NCBI RefSeq assembly: GCF_002866025.1
Contig: NZ_LNDE01000002.1
Coordinates: forward strand, 496,001 to 560,000
Direction of reading: 5' to 3'
DNA length: 64,000 bases
Source: Thermotoga sp. KOL6
GTDB lineage: Bacteria; Thermotogota; Thermotogae; Thermotogales; Thermotogaceae
Shown here one piece after another: positions 41,780 through 50,332 of this stretch (position 1 is the first letter of the stretch; every line of letters begins with the position of its first letter). Made by a program: the position numbers and the translations under genes. The notes below the pieces were generated by a model. The model did no database searches and had not been told where the DNA came from. It was given only the letters and a program-made list of their open reading frames with translations.

Positions 41780-44364
41780 TGATTTTTCCTCCTGAGTACT
41801 TCTGCAAATCTTAGGTTCTTTCCGAAAGTTTTCAACTGTTTAATGGAGAATCCAATTTTCTCTAACGTTTTCCTCATTTGAGCGGTCGTTCTCAGCACCC
41901 TGAAAGCGGGGTAGAACCACACAGGATCTTCTCTGTTATCTAGATTGGGGACGAAGAAAAAAAGAAGCGCTCTTTTCGAATTTACCAATAATTCTTCGAG
42001 ACTCAGAGACCTTTCTATCCCGGAAATCAGAAGGTAGTTTTCAGAGTTTTCTTTTATCTCTATTCCCAAATCTCTCACAATAGAAATTAATTCTGGAGAT
42101 TTCTCGTTCACGAATAGATCCTCTATATCACTCTCTGCAAGTACTTCGAGAACATACTCTTCTTTTATTTTAAAAGGAGGTTCTTTGTAAGTTTTTTGTT
42201 CTCTTTCCTTGTAGAGCTTCAACGCCTCATCAGTTGGGAACGGAATCGAATAGTAGAAATCTTCTTTTCTCTTCCAAATTCTGATGGGGTGTATCACTCC
42301 AAGACTCGAAAATTTCTCCGTGATGTTTCCAACCCAAACGATTTCATCTTCTTGTTTCATGAAAGGAAGAATTTGATTTGGATAAAGTTCGGTGTATGGG
42401 TATCTCCCCAGAACGATGTCTCCTAATTTTTCGTTCTCCTTTAATGCCTTTATATGTAGTTCAAAGGCTTTCTTTGGAGAGTCTTTTTCATAGATCTTCG
42501 CAAGTCTATAGTAGTAAAAAGGCAATTTGGTAATATCTTCCAAACTTTCAAGTAATTCTCTTGCTTTCTTTTTATCCTTGTTGAATAGGGCAACAGCAGA
42601 AGCATAGACGGCTATAGGATGGTCAGAGATGAGATACAGTTTTTCTGCATCCTCTTTTGCGTAATCAAGGAGGTCGAAAGGAAATTCTTTATAACCGGAG
42701 AAGTATCTATAAAGTTCTTCATAGACTCCTTCTGTATTCGGGTCGAGTTTTGTTTTCAAATCTTCCACAACGGGTTTTACGAAACTTGCTATTTCTGGCA
42801 TCAATTCTACAGCTTTTCTGTATCTAGAAACGGCTTCGGAGAAGTTTCCAAGTTTGAGATAGAGATCTCCTGTAAGCGCTTGGATTACCCCTGATAGTTT
42901 TTCGTCGCCTTCTATCTTTGAGAGGAGTCTGATAATCTTCCCTTCGCTCTCTTGGCCTTTCAAAAGTTCGAAAGCAAGAAGAAGTCCCGGAATTCCGGTT
43001 TTTTTCACAAAAGAGTTCAGATCACCTTCGGTGAGATATTCCAGTAGCAGATCTTTTCTTCTTATCAACCTTTCTACGATCAATTTCGAGATTCTTTTTG
43101 AGAGAGGAACCTTCCTCAACAATCTTTCGGGAACTCTTACATCGAGTTCGGCGATCTTCGTTATTATATCGTCGAAGAACAGGTTTTCACCATGTTCTGC
43201 TATTTTTTCGACAAGTTTGAGACTTTTTTGAAATTCTTCTCGTTCGTCTATTTCTGAAATGATACGGAGTGTAATGGAAAGTTTAGAAGGATCCACGTCT
43301 TCTTCTATCGCTTTCAAGAGATGGTCGTAGGCTTCTTCCCATTTCTTCATCTTCAAACAGGCGTGACACAGAAGCAGATGGGCTATTCCGATTTCCTTCA
43401 TACTTAGAATGGTGAACTCATATTTTTCCATTCTATTCAAAGCAAAATCAAGTACTTCCAGAAACTTCTTTCCGTATTCATACATCTTCTCCCAATTTGA
43501 TCTTCTCTCAAAAATTATCATCTTCGCGAAGTAAGGGTCTGGGTTGTCTGGGAAAGCTTTCAATGCAAGGTCTATGAGTTCCTCCCCCTTTTCAAGAAAT
43601 CCATTGGTGACGAGTGTCAAACCAAACAGATAAAAAAATTCGAGGCCAATAGGCGGTATCATTCCAACTTTTTTGATCTCTTCCAAAGTTTTCCAAGCTA
43701 TTTTGTTTGCTTCCGATTTTTTTCCAATGCTCAGTTCTGTTTTGTAGAGCTGGACGAGATAGTATATCCTCTCAGCAGGATTCTTTGCCGTTTCGAGATG
43801 CTTTTTTATGAGAGTAGCGGTTCTTTCGTATTTCTTCTTTTTGAGTTTTCTGGTCCAGATGTAGCCATAGTGGTATATCACAAATGGTGCATGAACCACC
43901 TTTGGCTTGTAGACTGGTTGATTGTGTACGATGTTTTTGTAACGAACCGTTCCATTTCTAAAAATACGTGGTGTGGAAGCAATTTCCGTTCTTTTGAAAT
44001 CCCAGTCAAGATAGCTCAACGTTGGAAGGTACACGGTGTTCACATCTCTAGGCAAACTTTCAAGGAAGCTTCTAATGTTCTTTTTGAAATCTTCAGAAAC
44101 TTCCTCATCAGCATCTAGAATGAGAACCCACTCACAGGTAGGAAACCTCAGTGAAAAATTTCTCGCTTCAGAGAAATCGTCTTTCCATTCATGAAAGAAG
44201 AGTTTATCGGTGTACTCACTTGCGATCTCAGGAGTTCTATCTTTAGAGCCGGTATCCACCACCACAATCTCATCTACGACGCTCTTGGCACTTTCCAGTG
44301 CCCTTCTTATGTTTTGTTCTTCATCTTTCACGATCATCGCAACAGAAAGCAAGCATTTCCCCAT
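41776..44364 (-). CDS. GT2 glycosyltransferase with long TPR-like region
   Basis: An 862-residue protein. The N-terminal GT-A domain (about 1-220) has V-V-D-T-G-S-K-D-R-T and the metal-binding L-D-A-D-E-E. A long helical TPR-like region follows (about 220-620, including G-D-L-Y-L-K-L-G-N-F-S-E-A-V-S-R-Y-R-K-A), then a C-terminal part (about 650-862) I cannot assign. It has GAGGTGA before the ATG and is coupled to the GT4 protein by ATGA. Its place just after the flagellin terminator suggests a flagellin-modifying enzyme. Confidence 0.82.
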   Translation of the reverse strand: MGKCLLSVAMIVKDEEQNIRRALESAKSVVDEIVVVDTGSKDRTPEIASEYTDKLFFHEWKDDFSEARNFSLRFPTCEWVLILDADEEVSEDFKKNIRSFLESLPRDVNTVYLPTLSYLDWDFKRTEIASTPRIFRNGTVRYKNIVHNQPVYKPKVVHAPFVIYHYGYIWTRKLKKKKYERTATLIKKHLETAKNPAERIYYLVQLYKTELSIGKKSEANKIAWKTLEEIKKVGMIPPIGLEFFYLFGLTLVTNGFLEKGEELIDLALKAFPDNPDPYFAKMIIFERRSNWEKMYEYGKKFLEVLDFALNRMEKYEFTILSMKEIGIAHLLLCHACLKMKKWEEAYDHLLKAIEEDVDPSKLSITLRIISEIDEREEFQKSLKLVEKIAEHGENLFFDDIITKIAELDVRVPERLLRKVPLSKRISKLIVERLIRRKDLLLEYLTEGDLNSFVKKTGIPGLLLAFELLKGQESEGKIIRLLSKIEGDEKLSGVIQALTGDLYLKLGNFSEAVSRYRKAVELMPEIASFVKPVVEDLKTKLDPNTEGVYEELYRYFSGYKEFPFDLLDYAKEDAEKLYLISDHPIAVYASAVALFNKDKKKARELLESLEDITKLPFYYYRLAKIYEKDSPKKAFELHIKALKENEKLGDIVLGRYPYTELYPNQILPFMKQEDEIVWVGNITEKFSSLGVIHPIRIWKRKEDFYYSIPFPTDEALKLYKEREQKTYKEPPFKIKEEYVLEVLAESDIEDLFVNEKSPELISIVRDLGIEIKENSENYLLISGIERSLSLEELLVNSKRALLFFFVPNLDNREDPVWFYPAFRVLRTTAQMRKTLEKIGFSIKQLKTFGKNLRFAEVLRRKNQ

Positions 44365-44422
44365 GAAACATCACCTCAATGAAATTTTTCTGTGCTAGAG
44401 AGTAGAATTCCTTCAAAAAAAC

Positions 44423-44446
44423 AAAAGGGGGCGTGTGCCCCCTTTT
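44423..44446 (-). terminator. Intrinsic terminator of flagellin gene
   Basis: A perfect 10-bp stem (AAAAGGGGGC, paired with GCCCCCTTTT) and a four-base loop, followed on the minus strand by GTTTTTTTG. It lies 20 bases after the flagellin stop and separates it from the glycosyltransferase genes. Confidence 0.9.
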
Positions 44447-44465
44447 TGCTTGTTATCAATTGCCA

Positions 44466-45626
44466 TTATCTCATGAGCTGTAGGACATTTTGTGGCAGCG
44501 TATTGGCCTGCGCGAGCATTGCCATACTGGACTGGAGCAAGATCTGTTGTTTCGTGAATTCCATCATCTCTTTTGCCATGTCTGCGTCTCTGATTCTGGA
44601 TTCTGCGGCGGTCAGGTTTTCTGCTGCAACACCGAGGTTGGAAATCGTGTGTTCGAGTCTGTTCTGTACAGCACCCAATGCGGCCCTTGCTGTGCTTACC
44701 CTATGAATCGCTGCATCTATGACCATTATAGATCTTTCAGCGGAATCTTGTGTAGTCACATCGAGTGATGCCGTTGTCAGTCCCAAAGCTCCAGAACTCA
44801 TATCGTCAATACCAGCTACCATGTTGTGTCCTTCGTTAGCTCCAATTTGGAAGACGAGTTGAGAATTCGATGTGTTGAGAGCTTCAACTCTGACGACAGC
44901 GCTGTCAACCACTTCACCTGAAGGCAATGCTCCACCAAAGTCGTTTATATCAAAAGCAACTGTCCAGGTGAAGTTAATGTTACCGAGCGTTGCAGAACCG
45001 GCTGTTATAGATGTTATCGTGGATGTACTTCCACTTGCTGTGAACAGAGTGATTTTGACATCGAGCTGGCTGGTCTCACTTCCGTTCAGCTGTCCGACTT
45101 CTATCACGTAAGTTCCTTCAATCGCGGCACTGGAAACCGTTCCAAGTTGCACATTTATATTTCCACCGGTCACAACTTTGGCATCAACTTCGTTTCTGAA
45201 ACTTTCAAGCTTTCCATCGAGTAGTTTTTTGGTGTTGAACTCGGTTGTTCTTGCGATTCTGTCGATCTCTTCTCTGAGTTGGTCAATTTCCTTTTGAATC
45301 TGCTCTCTGTCGACATCTGTGTTTGTATCACTTGCAGCTTGAACCGCGAGTTCCCTCATTCTCTGAAGGATCGAGTGGACTTCTGTAAGCGCTCCCTCTG
45401 CTGTTTGGATCAAAGAAATTGCGTCTTGAGCATTTTTAATAGCCATGTTCAATCCTTTGATCTGGCCTCTCATCTTTTCACTGATTGCAAGACCAGCAGC
45501 GTCATCTCCAGCCCTGTTGATTCTGAGACCAGAGGAAAGTCTTTCAAGAGTTTTACTCATACTGTACTGTGTTTGATTGATATTCCTCCAAGCGTTCAAT
45601 GCACTTATGTTGTGGTTAATTCTCAT
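44466..45626 (-). CDS. fliC: Flagellin
   Basis: A 386-residue flagellar filament protein. The conserved N terminus (M-R-I-N-H-N-I-S-A-L-N-A-W-R, then G-L-R-I-N-R-A-G-D-D-A-A-G-L-A-I-S) and C terminus (A-E-S-R-I-R-D-A-D-M-A-K-E-M, ending L-P-Q-N-V-L-Q-L-M-R) form D0/D1. The middle (about 150-290) is a variable, Ser/Thr-rich outer domain that could carry glycans. ATG 45626 is chosen because GGAGGTGA sits seven bases upstream. It has its own sigma-28 promoter and terminator, as expected for a late flagellar gene. Confidence 0.96.
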   Translation of the reverse strand: MRINHNISALNAWRNINQTQYSMSKTLERLSSGLRINRAGDDAAGLAISEKMRGQIKGLNMAIKNAQDAISLIQTAEGALTEVHSILQRMRELAVQAASDTNTDVDREQIQKEIDQLREEIDRIARTTEFNTKKLLDGKLESFRNEVDAKVVTGGNINVQLGTVSSAAIEGTYVIEVGQLNGSETSQLDVKITLFTASGSTSTITSITAGSATLGNINFTWTVAFDINDFGGALPSGEVVDSAVVRVEALNTSNSQLVFQIGANEGHNMVAGIDDMSSGALGLTTASLDVTTQDSAERSIMVIDAAIHRVSTARAALGAVQNRLEHTISNLGVAAENLTAAESRIRDADMAKEMMEFTKQQILLQSSMAMLAQANTLPQNVLQLMR

Positions 45627-45630
45627 AGAC

Positions 45631-45650
45631 ACTTCACCTCCATGTGAAGT
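45631..45650 (-). promoter_or_regulatory. Hairpin covering the flagellin ribosome binding site
   Basis: In the flagellin leader ACTTCAC (45650-45644) pairs with GTGAAGT (45637-45631), leaving ATGGAG in the loop. The SD GGAGGTGA is therefore half in the loop and half in the stem. An alternative GAAGT/ACTTC hairpin (45660-45646) competes for the same bases. Confidence 0.5.
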
Positions 45651-45691
45651 TTTTTACTTCCCTGTGCCCGGCGCCGGGTTTTCCATCTTTT

Positions 45692-45718
45692 TAATCGGAA
45701 AAAAATCATGGGGTTTTA
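45692..45718 (-). promoter_or_regulatory. Sigma-28 (FliA) promoter of flagellin
   Basis: On the minus strand TAAA (45718-45715) is followed after exactly 15 bases by TCCGATTA (45699-45692), close to the flagellar consensus TAAA-N15-GCCGATAA. The predicted start is about 60 bases before the flagellin ATG. Confidence 0.85.
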
Positions 45719-45744
45719 ATGTTAAATGTTTGTAACAACGAAAG

Positions 45745-45753
45745 TGATAAAAT
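45745..45753 (+). promoter_or_regulatory. Extended -10 (TGATAAAAT) before the acyltransferase gene
   Basis: TG-A-TAAAAT lies 22 bases before the GTG start, with no good -35. It is back to back with the flagellin promoter, about 30 bases away. Confidence 0.5.
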
Positions 45754-45774
45754 TCCTTCGAGGAGGTGAATTGA

Positions 45775-46539
45775 GTGTCTTATATATCCAAATTAGCAGT
45801 CTTTGAGGGAAGTGTGGAGATAGGTTACAACGTCGTTATAGAAGACAACGTGATCGTTGGTAAGAATGTGAAGATTGGAAACAACGTCGTCATAAAAGAA
45901 GGAACTAAAATTGGTGACAACTGTGTGATTTTCGATGGGGCGGTATTGGGAAAAGAACCTTGGAAATCTAGTACATCTGCTACTACGAAAGAGGCAACTG
46001 GATTATCGCCTTTGAAAATAGGCAACAACGTCGTGATAGGAGCGAATTCTGTTGTGTACAAAGGGGCTCTATTGGAAGACTTTGTTTTTGTCGGTGATCT
46101 TGCAGTGATAAGAGAGAGAGTAACCGTAGGAATCGCTTCCGTCGTCGGAAAAGGTGTAACGATCGAAAACGAAACAACCATAGGGAAATACGTGAAAATA
46201 GAAACGAATGCGTACATAACGGCTTTTTCCGTCGTGGAGGATTATTGTTTCGTTGCTCCTGAAGTTACTTTCACGAACGACAATTTTCTCGGTCGAACTG
46301 AAGAGAGAAAAAAATTCTTCAAGGGACCGATATTGAAGAAAGGTTCAAGAATCGGTGCAAATGCGACCCTTTTACCGGGCATCGTTGTAGGGGAAGATGC
46401 TTTGGTTGCAGCGGGAGCGGTTGTAACGCGAGATGTCCCAGCGAGAAAAATCGTGATGGGGGTACCGGCTAAAGTCGTTGGAGATGTACCGGAGAATCAA
46501 CTTCTGGAGAATCAAAGTTACTACCGGGAGGAAGAATAA
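45775..46539 (+). CDS. Hexapeptide-repeat (left-handed beta-helix) acyltransferase
   Basis: A 254-residue protein made largely of hexapeptide repeats (V-E-I-G-Y-N-V-V-I-E-D-N-V-I-V-G-K-N-V), with a typical insertion and a late S-R-I-G-A-N-A-T-L-L-P-G-I-V-V-G segment. Such enzymes acetylate or acylate amino- or deoxy-sugars as trimers. It is coupled to a glycosyltransferase gene by TAATG and is divergent from flagellin. Modification of a surface or flagellar sugar is likely by context. Confidence 0.85.
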   Translation: MSYISKLAVFEGSVEIGYNVVIEDNVIVGKNVKIGNNVVIKEGTKIGDNCVIFDGAVLGKEPWKSSTSATTKEATGLSPLKIGNNVVIGANSVVYKGALLEDFVFVGDLAVIRERVTVGIASVVGKGVTIENETTIGKYVKIETNAYITAFSVVEDYCFVAPEVTFTNDNFLGRTEERKKFFKGPILKKGSRIGANATLLPGIVVGEDALVAAGAVVTRDVPARKIVMGVPAKVVGDVPENQLLENQSYYREEE

Positions 46540-47738
46540 TGAACATAGCGATACTAAACCACTATGCGAGTATTCCAGAAATGGGAAGTGCCGAGACGAG
46601 GCATTTTGAACTGGCAAAACGTTTTGTGAGCGAGGGTTACAACGTTGATATTTACGTTGGAGACTTTTCTCATCTTTTGAAAAAGAGATGGAGTGAGGTA
46701 TACGGCTGGAGATTTTCCAAAGAGGGGATAAACTTCCTTGTTGTAAAGACGAGAACTTATCGTAAAAACTCTTTCGACAGATTCTTGTCCTCATACGATT
46801 ATTACAGGAACGGGAAGCATCTCATTCTTAAAGGAGATTATGATGTGATCATTGCATCTTCACCACATCCATTCTCGTGGAGTTTGGGATGGTATTACGT
46901 AAAGAAGAAAGGAAAGGGAAAATTTTTCATCGAGATCAGAGACGTTTGGCCGGACGATCTTTTGAAATTTGGATCTTTATCATCTTTTCATCCTGTCGCA
47001 AAATTATTTGACCTTATGTGCAGAAAATATTATCCCAAAGCAGATGGTCTCATCCTTTTGCTCCCGGATCTTTCAAAACACTTTAAAAGACTGAAAATCC
47101 AACCTCGAAAACATATCTTCATTCCAAACGGAATCGATGTGAAACAATTCGAGAATCCAAAGCGATGTGTTACAGTAGATGATATCTTCTCCAAGATTCC
47201 TCAAGGAAGAGTAAAAGTTGTCTACGCAGGATCGATAGCCCCTCATAAGGGAATAAAGGAATTCCTTCAAACCTTGAAGAAAGTGCCCAAAGATCTGAGA
47301 AACAAATTTTCTTTTCTGTTCATAGGGCCATCCCAGCCGAACTATCTAGAGGAATTGAAGGTCATTTCGAAAGATTTGTCCAACGTTTTCTTCTTCGATC
47401 CTGTTCCAAAGATTTGTGTTCCTTATCTCCTTCAAAAAGCGGACTTCCTTCTTTTCACACTTTCTTCAGCTGAGATGAATGATCCTGCGGTGAGTTCTTA
47501 CAAGGTTCTCGACTACATGGCTTCGGGGAAACCCGTTCTCTGTGTTGACATAGAAGGGCTCCCCTTCAAAAAAACGGGTGGTGCGATCTTCTTTAACAAG
47601 AAAAACCTCACCGAAACATTGAGAACCCTTCTTGAAAGAGACTTCTCTCATCTTGGTTTGAAGAATCGTGAGTTTGTAGAACAAGAAAGAAGTTGGGATC
47701 CCCTTTACAAAAAATTAAAGGATTTTCTCTTCTCTTGA
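46539..47738 (+). CDS. GT4-family glycosyltransferase
   Basis: A 399-residue GT-B enzyme with N-A-I-L-N-H-Y-A-S-type N terminus (M-N-I-A-I-L-N-H-Y-A-S), I-R-D-V-W-P-D-D-L near residue 135, a donor-binding Y-A-G-S-I-A-P-H-K-G and a late D-Y-M-A-S-G-K-P-V-L. It resembles WbuB-like polysaccharide glycosyltransferases. It follows the acyltransferase with a one-base overlap, so the two probably act on the same glycan. Confidence 0.85.
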   Translation: MNIAILNHYASIPEMGSAETRHFELAKRFVSEGYNVDIYVGDFSHLLKKRWSEVYGWRFSKEGINFLVVKTRTYRKNSFDRFLSSYDYYRNGKHLILKGDYDVIIASSPHPFSWSLGWYYVKKKGKGKFFIEIRDVWPDDLLKFGSLSSFHPVAKLFDLMCRKYYPKADGLILLLPDLSKHFKRLKIQPRKHIFIPNGIDVKQFENPKRCVTVDDIFSKIPQGRVKVVYAGSIAPHKGIKEFLQTLKKVPKDLRNKFSFLFIGPSQPNYLEELKVISKDLSNVFFFDPVPKICVPYLLQKADFLLFTLSSAEMNDPAVSSYKVLDYMASGKPVLCVDIEGLPFKKTGGAIFFNKKNLTETLRTLLERDFSHLGLKNREFVEQERSWDPLYKKLKDFLFS

Positions 47739-47799
47739 GATAAAAAATTAGGATAGAATAATGTATGCCGCATATTCCAAGACAGAAGGAGAGCTGGAT

Positions 47800-49047
47800 A
47801 TGAAGCAACTCACAGAAAAAGACTATCGATGGAACTTCATAGTCAACTCTCTCGATATGGCTTTTTTCAGTCTCGGTATGACTCTGGGTTCCATCTTCAC
47901 ACTCTTTCCCGTCTTTGCAAAAAATCTTGGGGCATCGAATGTTGAAATCGGTCTCATTCCAGCCATCGCTAATTTGGGCTGGGGTATTCCTGCTATATGG
48001 GGAGCCAAATACGCCGAAAGGTCTCCTAGGAAATTAGATCTCGTTTTGAAAGTTACCATGGGAGAAAGACTCCCTTATCTCTTTATGGCACTAATAAGTT
48101 TTTACCTTGCAATTCCTTCACCGAAATTGGCCCTCTACCTTTCCATATTGATGATGGGAGTGGCAACTTTCACTATGGGGTTTCTTGGTCCTCCTTGGAT
48201 GAGTATGATAGAGAAGGTCATCGATCCGAAAAGAAGAGGTTCTTTCTTTGCAATGGGAAGCGGCTTAGGTGCAATCCTAGGAATCGGTGGGTCCGTTCTT
48301 GCAAAACACCTACTTTCCAGTTACCCATTTCCTAAAAACTTTGGATACGTGTTTATGACATCGTTTGTATTTTTCATGGTGTCTTTCTTCTTTTTAATTC
48401 TCACGAGAGAAGTGCCCGATTGTGCTGTTTATGAAAATGAATCCATGTGGAGTTACATAAGAAACATGAAAAATGTTTTTATTGACAAAAATTTTAGAAA
48501 TTACTTGATGGATAGAATTCTCACCAGCTTTATGTTCGCTTCCAGTGGTTTCGTAACAGTTTATATTTTGAAAAAGCTTTCTCTTTCAGACGATGTGGCA
48601 GCAGTTTTTACCGCTATCATACTTGCATCACAAGGAATATCATCTTTTCTGTTCGGTCCCCTCGGTGATAAAAAGGGACACAAACTCAATCTTATCCTGA
48701 GTAAGGTAGCCTATACCTCTGCTGTTCTTCTTGTGGTTACATGTAACAGTATCTTGGAGGCTTACGTTGCTTTTGCACTGTTGGGGCTCGTCAACACCAC
48801 AAACAATGTGGGAAGTATGGCAATCACGTTGGATTTCGTTTCCGGTAAACGGAAGGAATTGTACATGGGATCCTTGTATTTTTCTATCGCCCCATTTTCT
48901 TTCGTTGCACCACTCGTGGGTGGGAAGATAGCGGATATTTTTGGATACGATGTGCTTATGATTCTCACTGCAATAATCGGTGCATTCGGTTGCTTTTACG
49001 TCTTAAAATTCATCTCGGATCCGAGAAAACAGAGCAAACTCGATTGA
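47800..49047 (+). CDS. Major facilitator superfamily transporter
   Basis: A 415-residue membrane protein with about 12 hydrophobic helices and an MFS-like loop in each half (K-Y-A-E-R-S-P-R-K-L; G-P-L-G-D-K-K-G-H-K). Substrate unknown. I prefer ATG 47800 because AAGGAGAG is six bases upstream and the protein then starts M-K-Q-L-T-E-K-D-Y-R-W-N. An ATG at 47761 lacks an SD. It may or may not belong with the preceding glycan genes. Confidence 0.82.
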   Translation: MKQLTEKDYRWNFIVNSLDMAFFSLGMTLGSIFTLFPVFAKNLGASNVEIGLIPAIANLGWGIPAIWGAKYAERSPRKLDLVLKVTMGERLPYLFMALISFYLAIPSPKLALYLSILMMGVATFTMGFLGPPWMSMIEKVIDPKRRGSFFAMGSGLGAILGIGGSVLAKHLLSSYPFPKNFGYVFMTSFVFFMVSFFFLILTREVPDCAVYENESMWSYIRNMKNVFIDKNFRNYLMDRILTSFMFASSGFVTVYILKKLSLSDDVAAVFTAIILASQGISSFLFGPLGDKKGHKLNLILSKVAYTSAVLLVVTCNSILEAYVAFALLGLVNTTNNVGSMAITLDFVSGKRKELYMGSLYFSIAPFSFVAPLVGGKIADIFGYDVLMILTAIIGAFGCFYVLKFISDPRKQSKLD

Positions 49048-49072
49048 ATTTTTCACATTTTAGTGATAAAAT
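49044..49072 (+). promoter_or_regulatory. Promoter of rpsB
   Basis: TTGAAT (49044-49049) and TAAAAT (49067-49072) are 17 bases apart, with TG one base before the -10. It overlaps the last codon of the MFS gene. It implies a leader of about 108 bases. Confidence 0.78.
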
Positions 49073-49078
49073 CTCCGA

Positions 49079-49186
49079 GGTATTCATAACACACGCCCCT
49101 GGATCCCACCCTCGGTGCCTGTAAAAAGGCCGGCGTGGGTTTGAAGGGGGCGGAGGATTAAAACCAAAAGGATGGAGGTGTTGTTC
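49079..49186 (+). promoter_or_regulatory. Structured 5' leader of rpsB mRNA
   Basis: The GC-rich leader can form an outer helix CGCCCC (49094-49099) with GGGGCG (49147-49152). This encloses CCCAC (49105-49109) with GTGGG (49135-49139), and an inner GCCT (49117-49120) with AGGC (49127-49130) closing a GTAAAA loop. The SD follows at 49175. It may be an S2 autoregulatory site, by analogy with S2 control of rpsB in E. coli. Confidence 0.5.
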
Positions 49187-49969
49187 GTGCCAGTTGTTAC
49201 GATGAAACAGCTTCTCGAAGCAGGGGTTCATTTTGGCCACAGGACGAGAAGATGGAATCCTAAGATGGCCCCGTACATTTATACGGAGAGGAAAGGCATT
49301 TACATCATCGATCTCCAGAAAACACAGCAACTCTTGGAAGAAGCCTACTATTTTGTAAGAGAAAAGGCCAGCGAAGGTGCCACGATTCTTTTTGTGGGAA
49401 CGAAGAAACAAGCTCAGGGAGTTATAAAAGCTGAAGCGGAAAGGTGTGGTGCCTTTTATGTCAACAACAGGTGGCTTGGAGGTCTTCTGACCAACTTCAA
49501 AACTATAAGATCCAGGATTGATAAACTCATAGAGCTTGAAGAGATGGAGCAGAGTGGGAAACTCGAAGAACTTCCGAAAAAAGAACAAAGCAGAATAAGA
49601 AGAATTTTAGAAAAGCTCAGAAAGAACCTCGGTGGTCTCAAGGAAATGAGGAGATTACCGGATATCCTCTATGTTGTAGATCCGCGGAAAGAAAAAATCG
49701 CGGTTGCCGAGGCCAACAAACTCGGTATTCCTATAGTTGCCATCGTTGATACCAATTGTGATCCCGATCCAATTGATTACGTGATTCCTGGAAACGATGA
49801 TGCAATAAGATCCATAAAACTCATCACTTCTGTTATAGCAAATGCATATCTTGAAGGAAGAGAAGGAGCTCCTCTCGCAACTGAAGAAGAAGCAGAGACG
49901 AGTGAAGAAGTTGCAGAGGAAATGGGTGAAGAGCTAGATTTTGGAGAATTTGAAGAGGAAGAAGTTTGA
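49187..49969 (+). CDS. rpsB: 30S ribosomal protein S2
   Basis: A 260-residue S2 protein starting [18 protein letters not shown], with G-T-K-K-Q-A and [12 protein letters not shown] in the middle and an acidic C-terminal tail typical of Thermotoga. GTG 49187 is chosen because GGAGGTG (49175-49181) is five bases upstream; an ATG at 49172 overlaps that SD. Unlike most bacteria, tsf does not follow; the gene has its own promoter, leader and terminator. Confidence 0.96.
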   Translation: MPVVTMKQLLEAGVHFGHRTRRWNPKMAPYIYTERKGIYIIDLQKTQQLLEEAYYFVREKASEGATILFVGTKKQAQGVIKAEAERCGAFYVNNRWLGGLLTNFKTIRSRIDKLIELEEMEQSGKLEELPKKEQSRIRRILEKLRKNLGGLKEMRRLPDILYVVDPRKEKIAVAEANKLGIPIVAIVDTNCDPDPIDYVIPGNDDAIRSIKLITSVIANAYLEGREGAPLATEEEAETSEEVAEEMGEELDFGEFEEEEV

Positions 49970-49973
49970 TGAA

Positions 49974-49996
49974 AAAGGGGGTGAGTAACCCCCTTT
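49974..49996 (+). terminator. Bidirectional terminator after rpsB
   Basis: AAAGGGGG and CCCCCTTT pair perfectly around a seven-base loop, with a T-rich tail on the plus strand and an A-rich flank that gives T's on the minus strand. It begins five bases after the rpsB stop and overlaps the stop codon of the convergent YbjQ-like gene. Confidence 0.85.
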
Positions 49997-50318
49997 ATTC
50001 TTTCTTTCGAAGTTTCACCGCCGTACCGTATGCGAGAATTTCAGCGGCACCGCTCATTATGGTTGAAGAGGAAAATCTGAATCCTATTACCGCATCCGCT
50101 CCCAGTTTTTCCGCTTCTTTTACCATTCTCTCCAAGGCGATATTTCTCGCTTCTGTGAGCATCTCTGTGTAACCTTTAATTTCCCCACCAGCTAATGTTT
50201 TAAGGGCTGCTGCGATATCCCTTCCCAGGTGTTTTGACATCACTACGTTCCCGGAAACGATTCCAACTACTTCTTTCACTTCGTATCCTGGTATTTTCTC
50301 CGTTGTTGTCACTATCAT
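49995..50318 (-). CDS. YbjQ/UPF0145 family protein
   Basis: A 107-residue protein of the YbjQ family, with G-I-V-S-G-N-V-V-M-S-K near residue 20 and the hallmark A-E-K-L-G-A-D-A-V-I-G-F-R-F near residue 72. Family members form pentamers; a heavy-metal-binding role has been suggested but not proven. It is a single gene between convergent rpsB and the ABC transporter operon, with a GGGGGTGA SD. Confidence 0.85.
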   Translation of the reverse strand: MIVTTTEKIPGYEVKEVVGIVSGNVVMSKHLGRDIAAALKTLAGGEIKGYTEMLTEARNIALERMVKEAEKLGADAVIGFRFSSSTIMSGAAEILAYGTAVKLRKKE

Positions 50319-50332
50319 GATTTCTCACCCCC

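Noticed and set aside
47735-47764. TTGAGA and TAGAAT as a promoter for the MFS gene
   Set aside because: Spacing of 13 bases is too short, and no other -10 has a matching -35.
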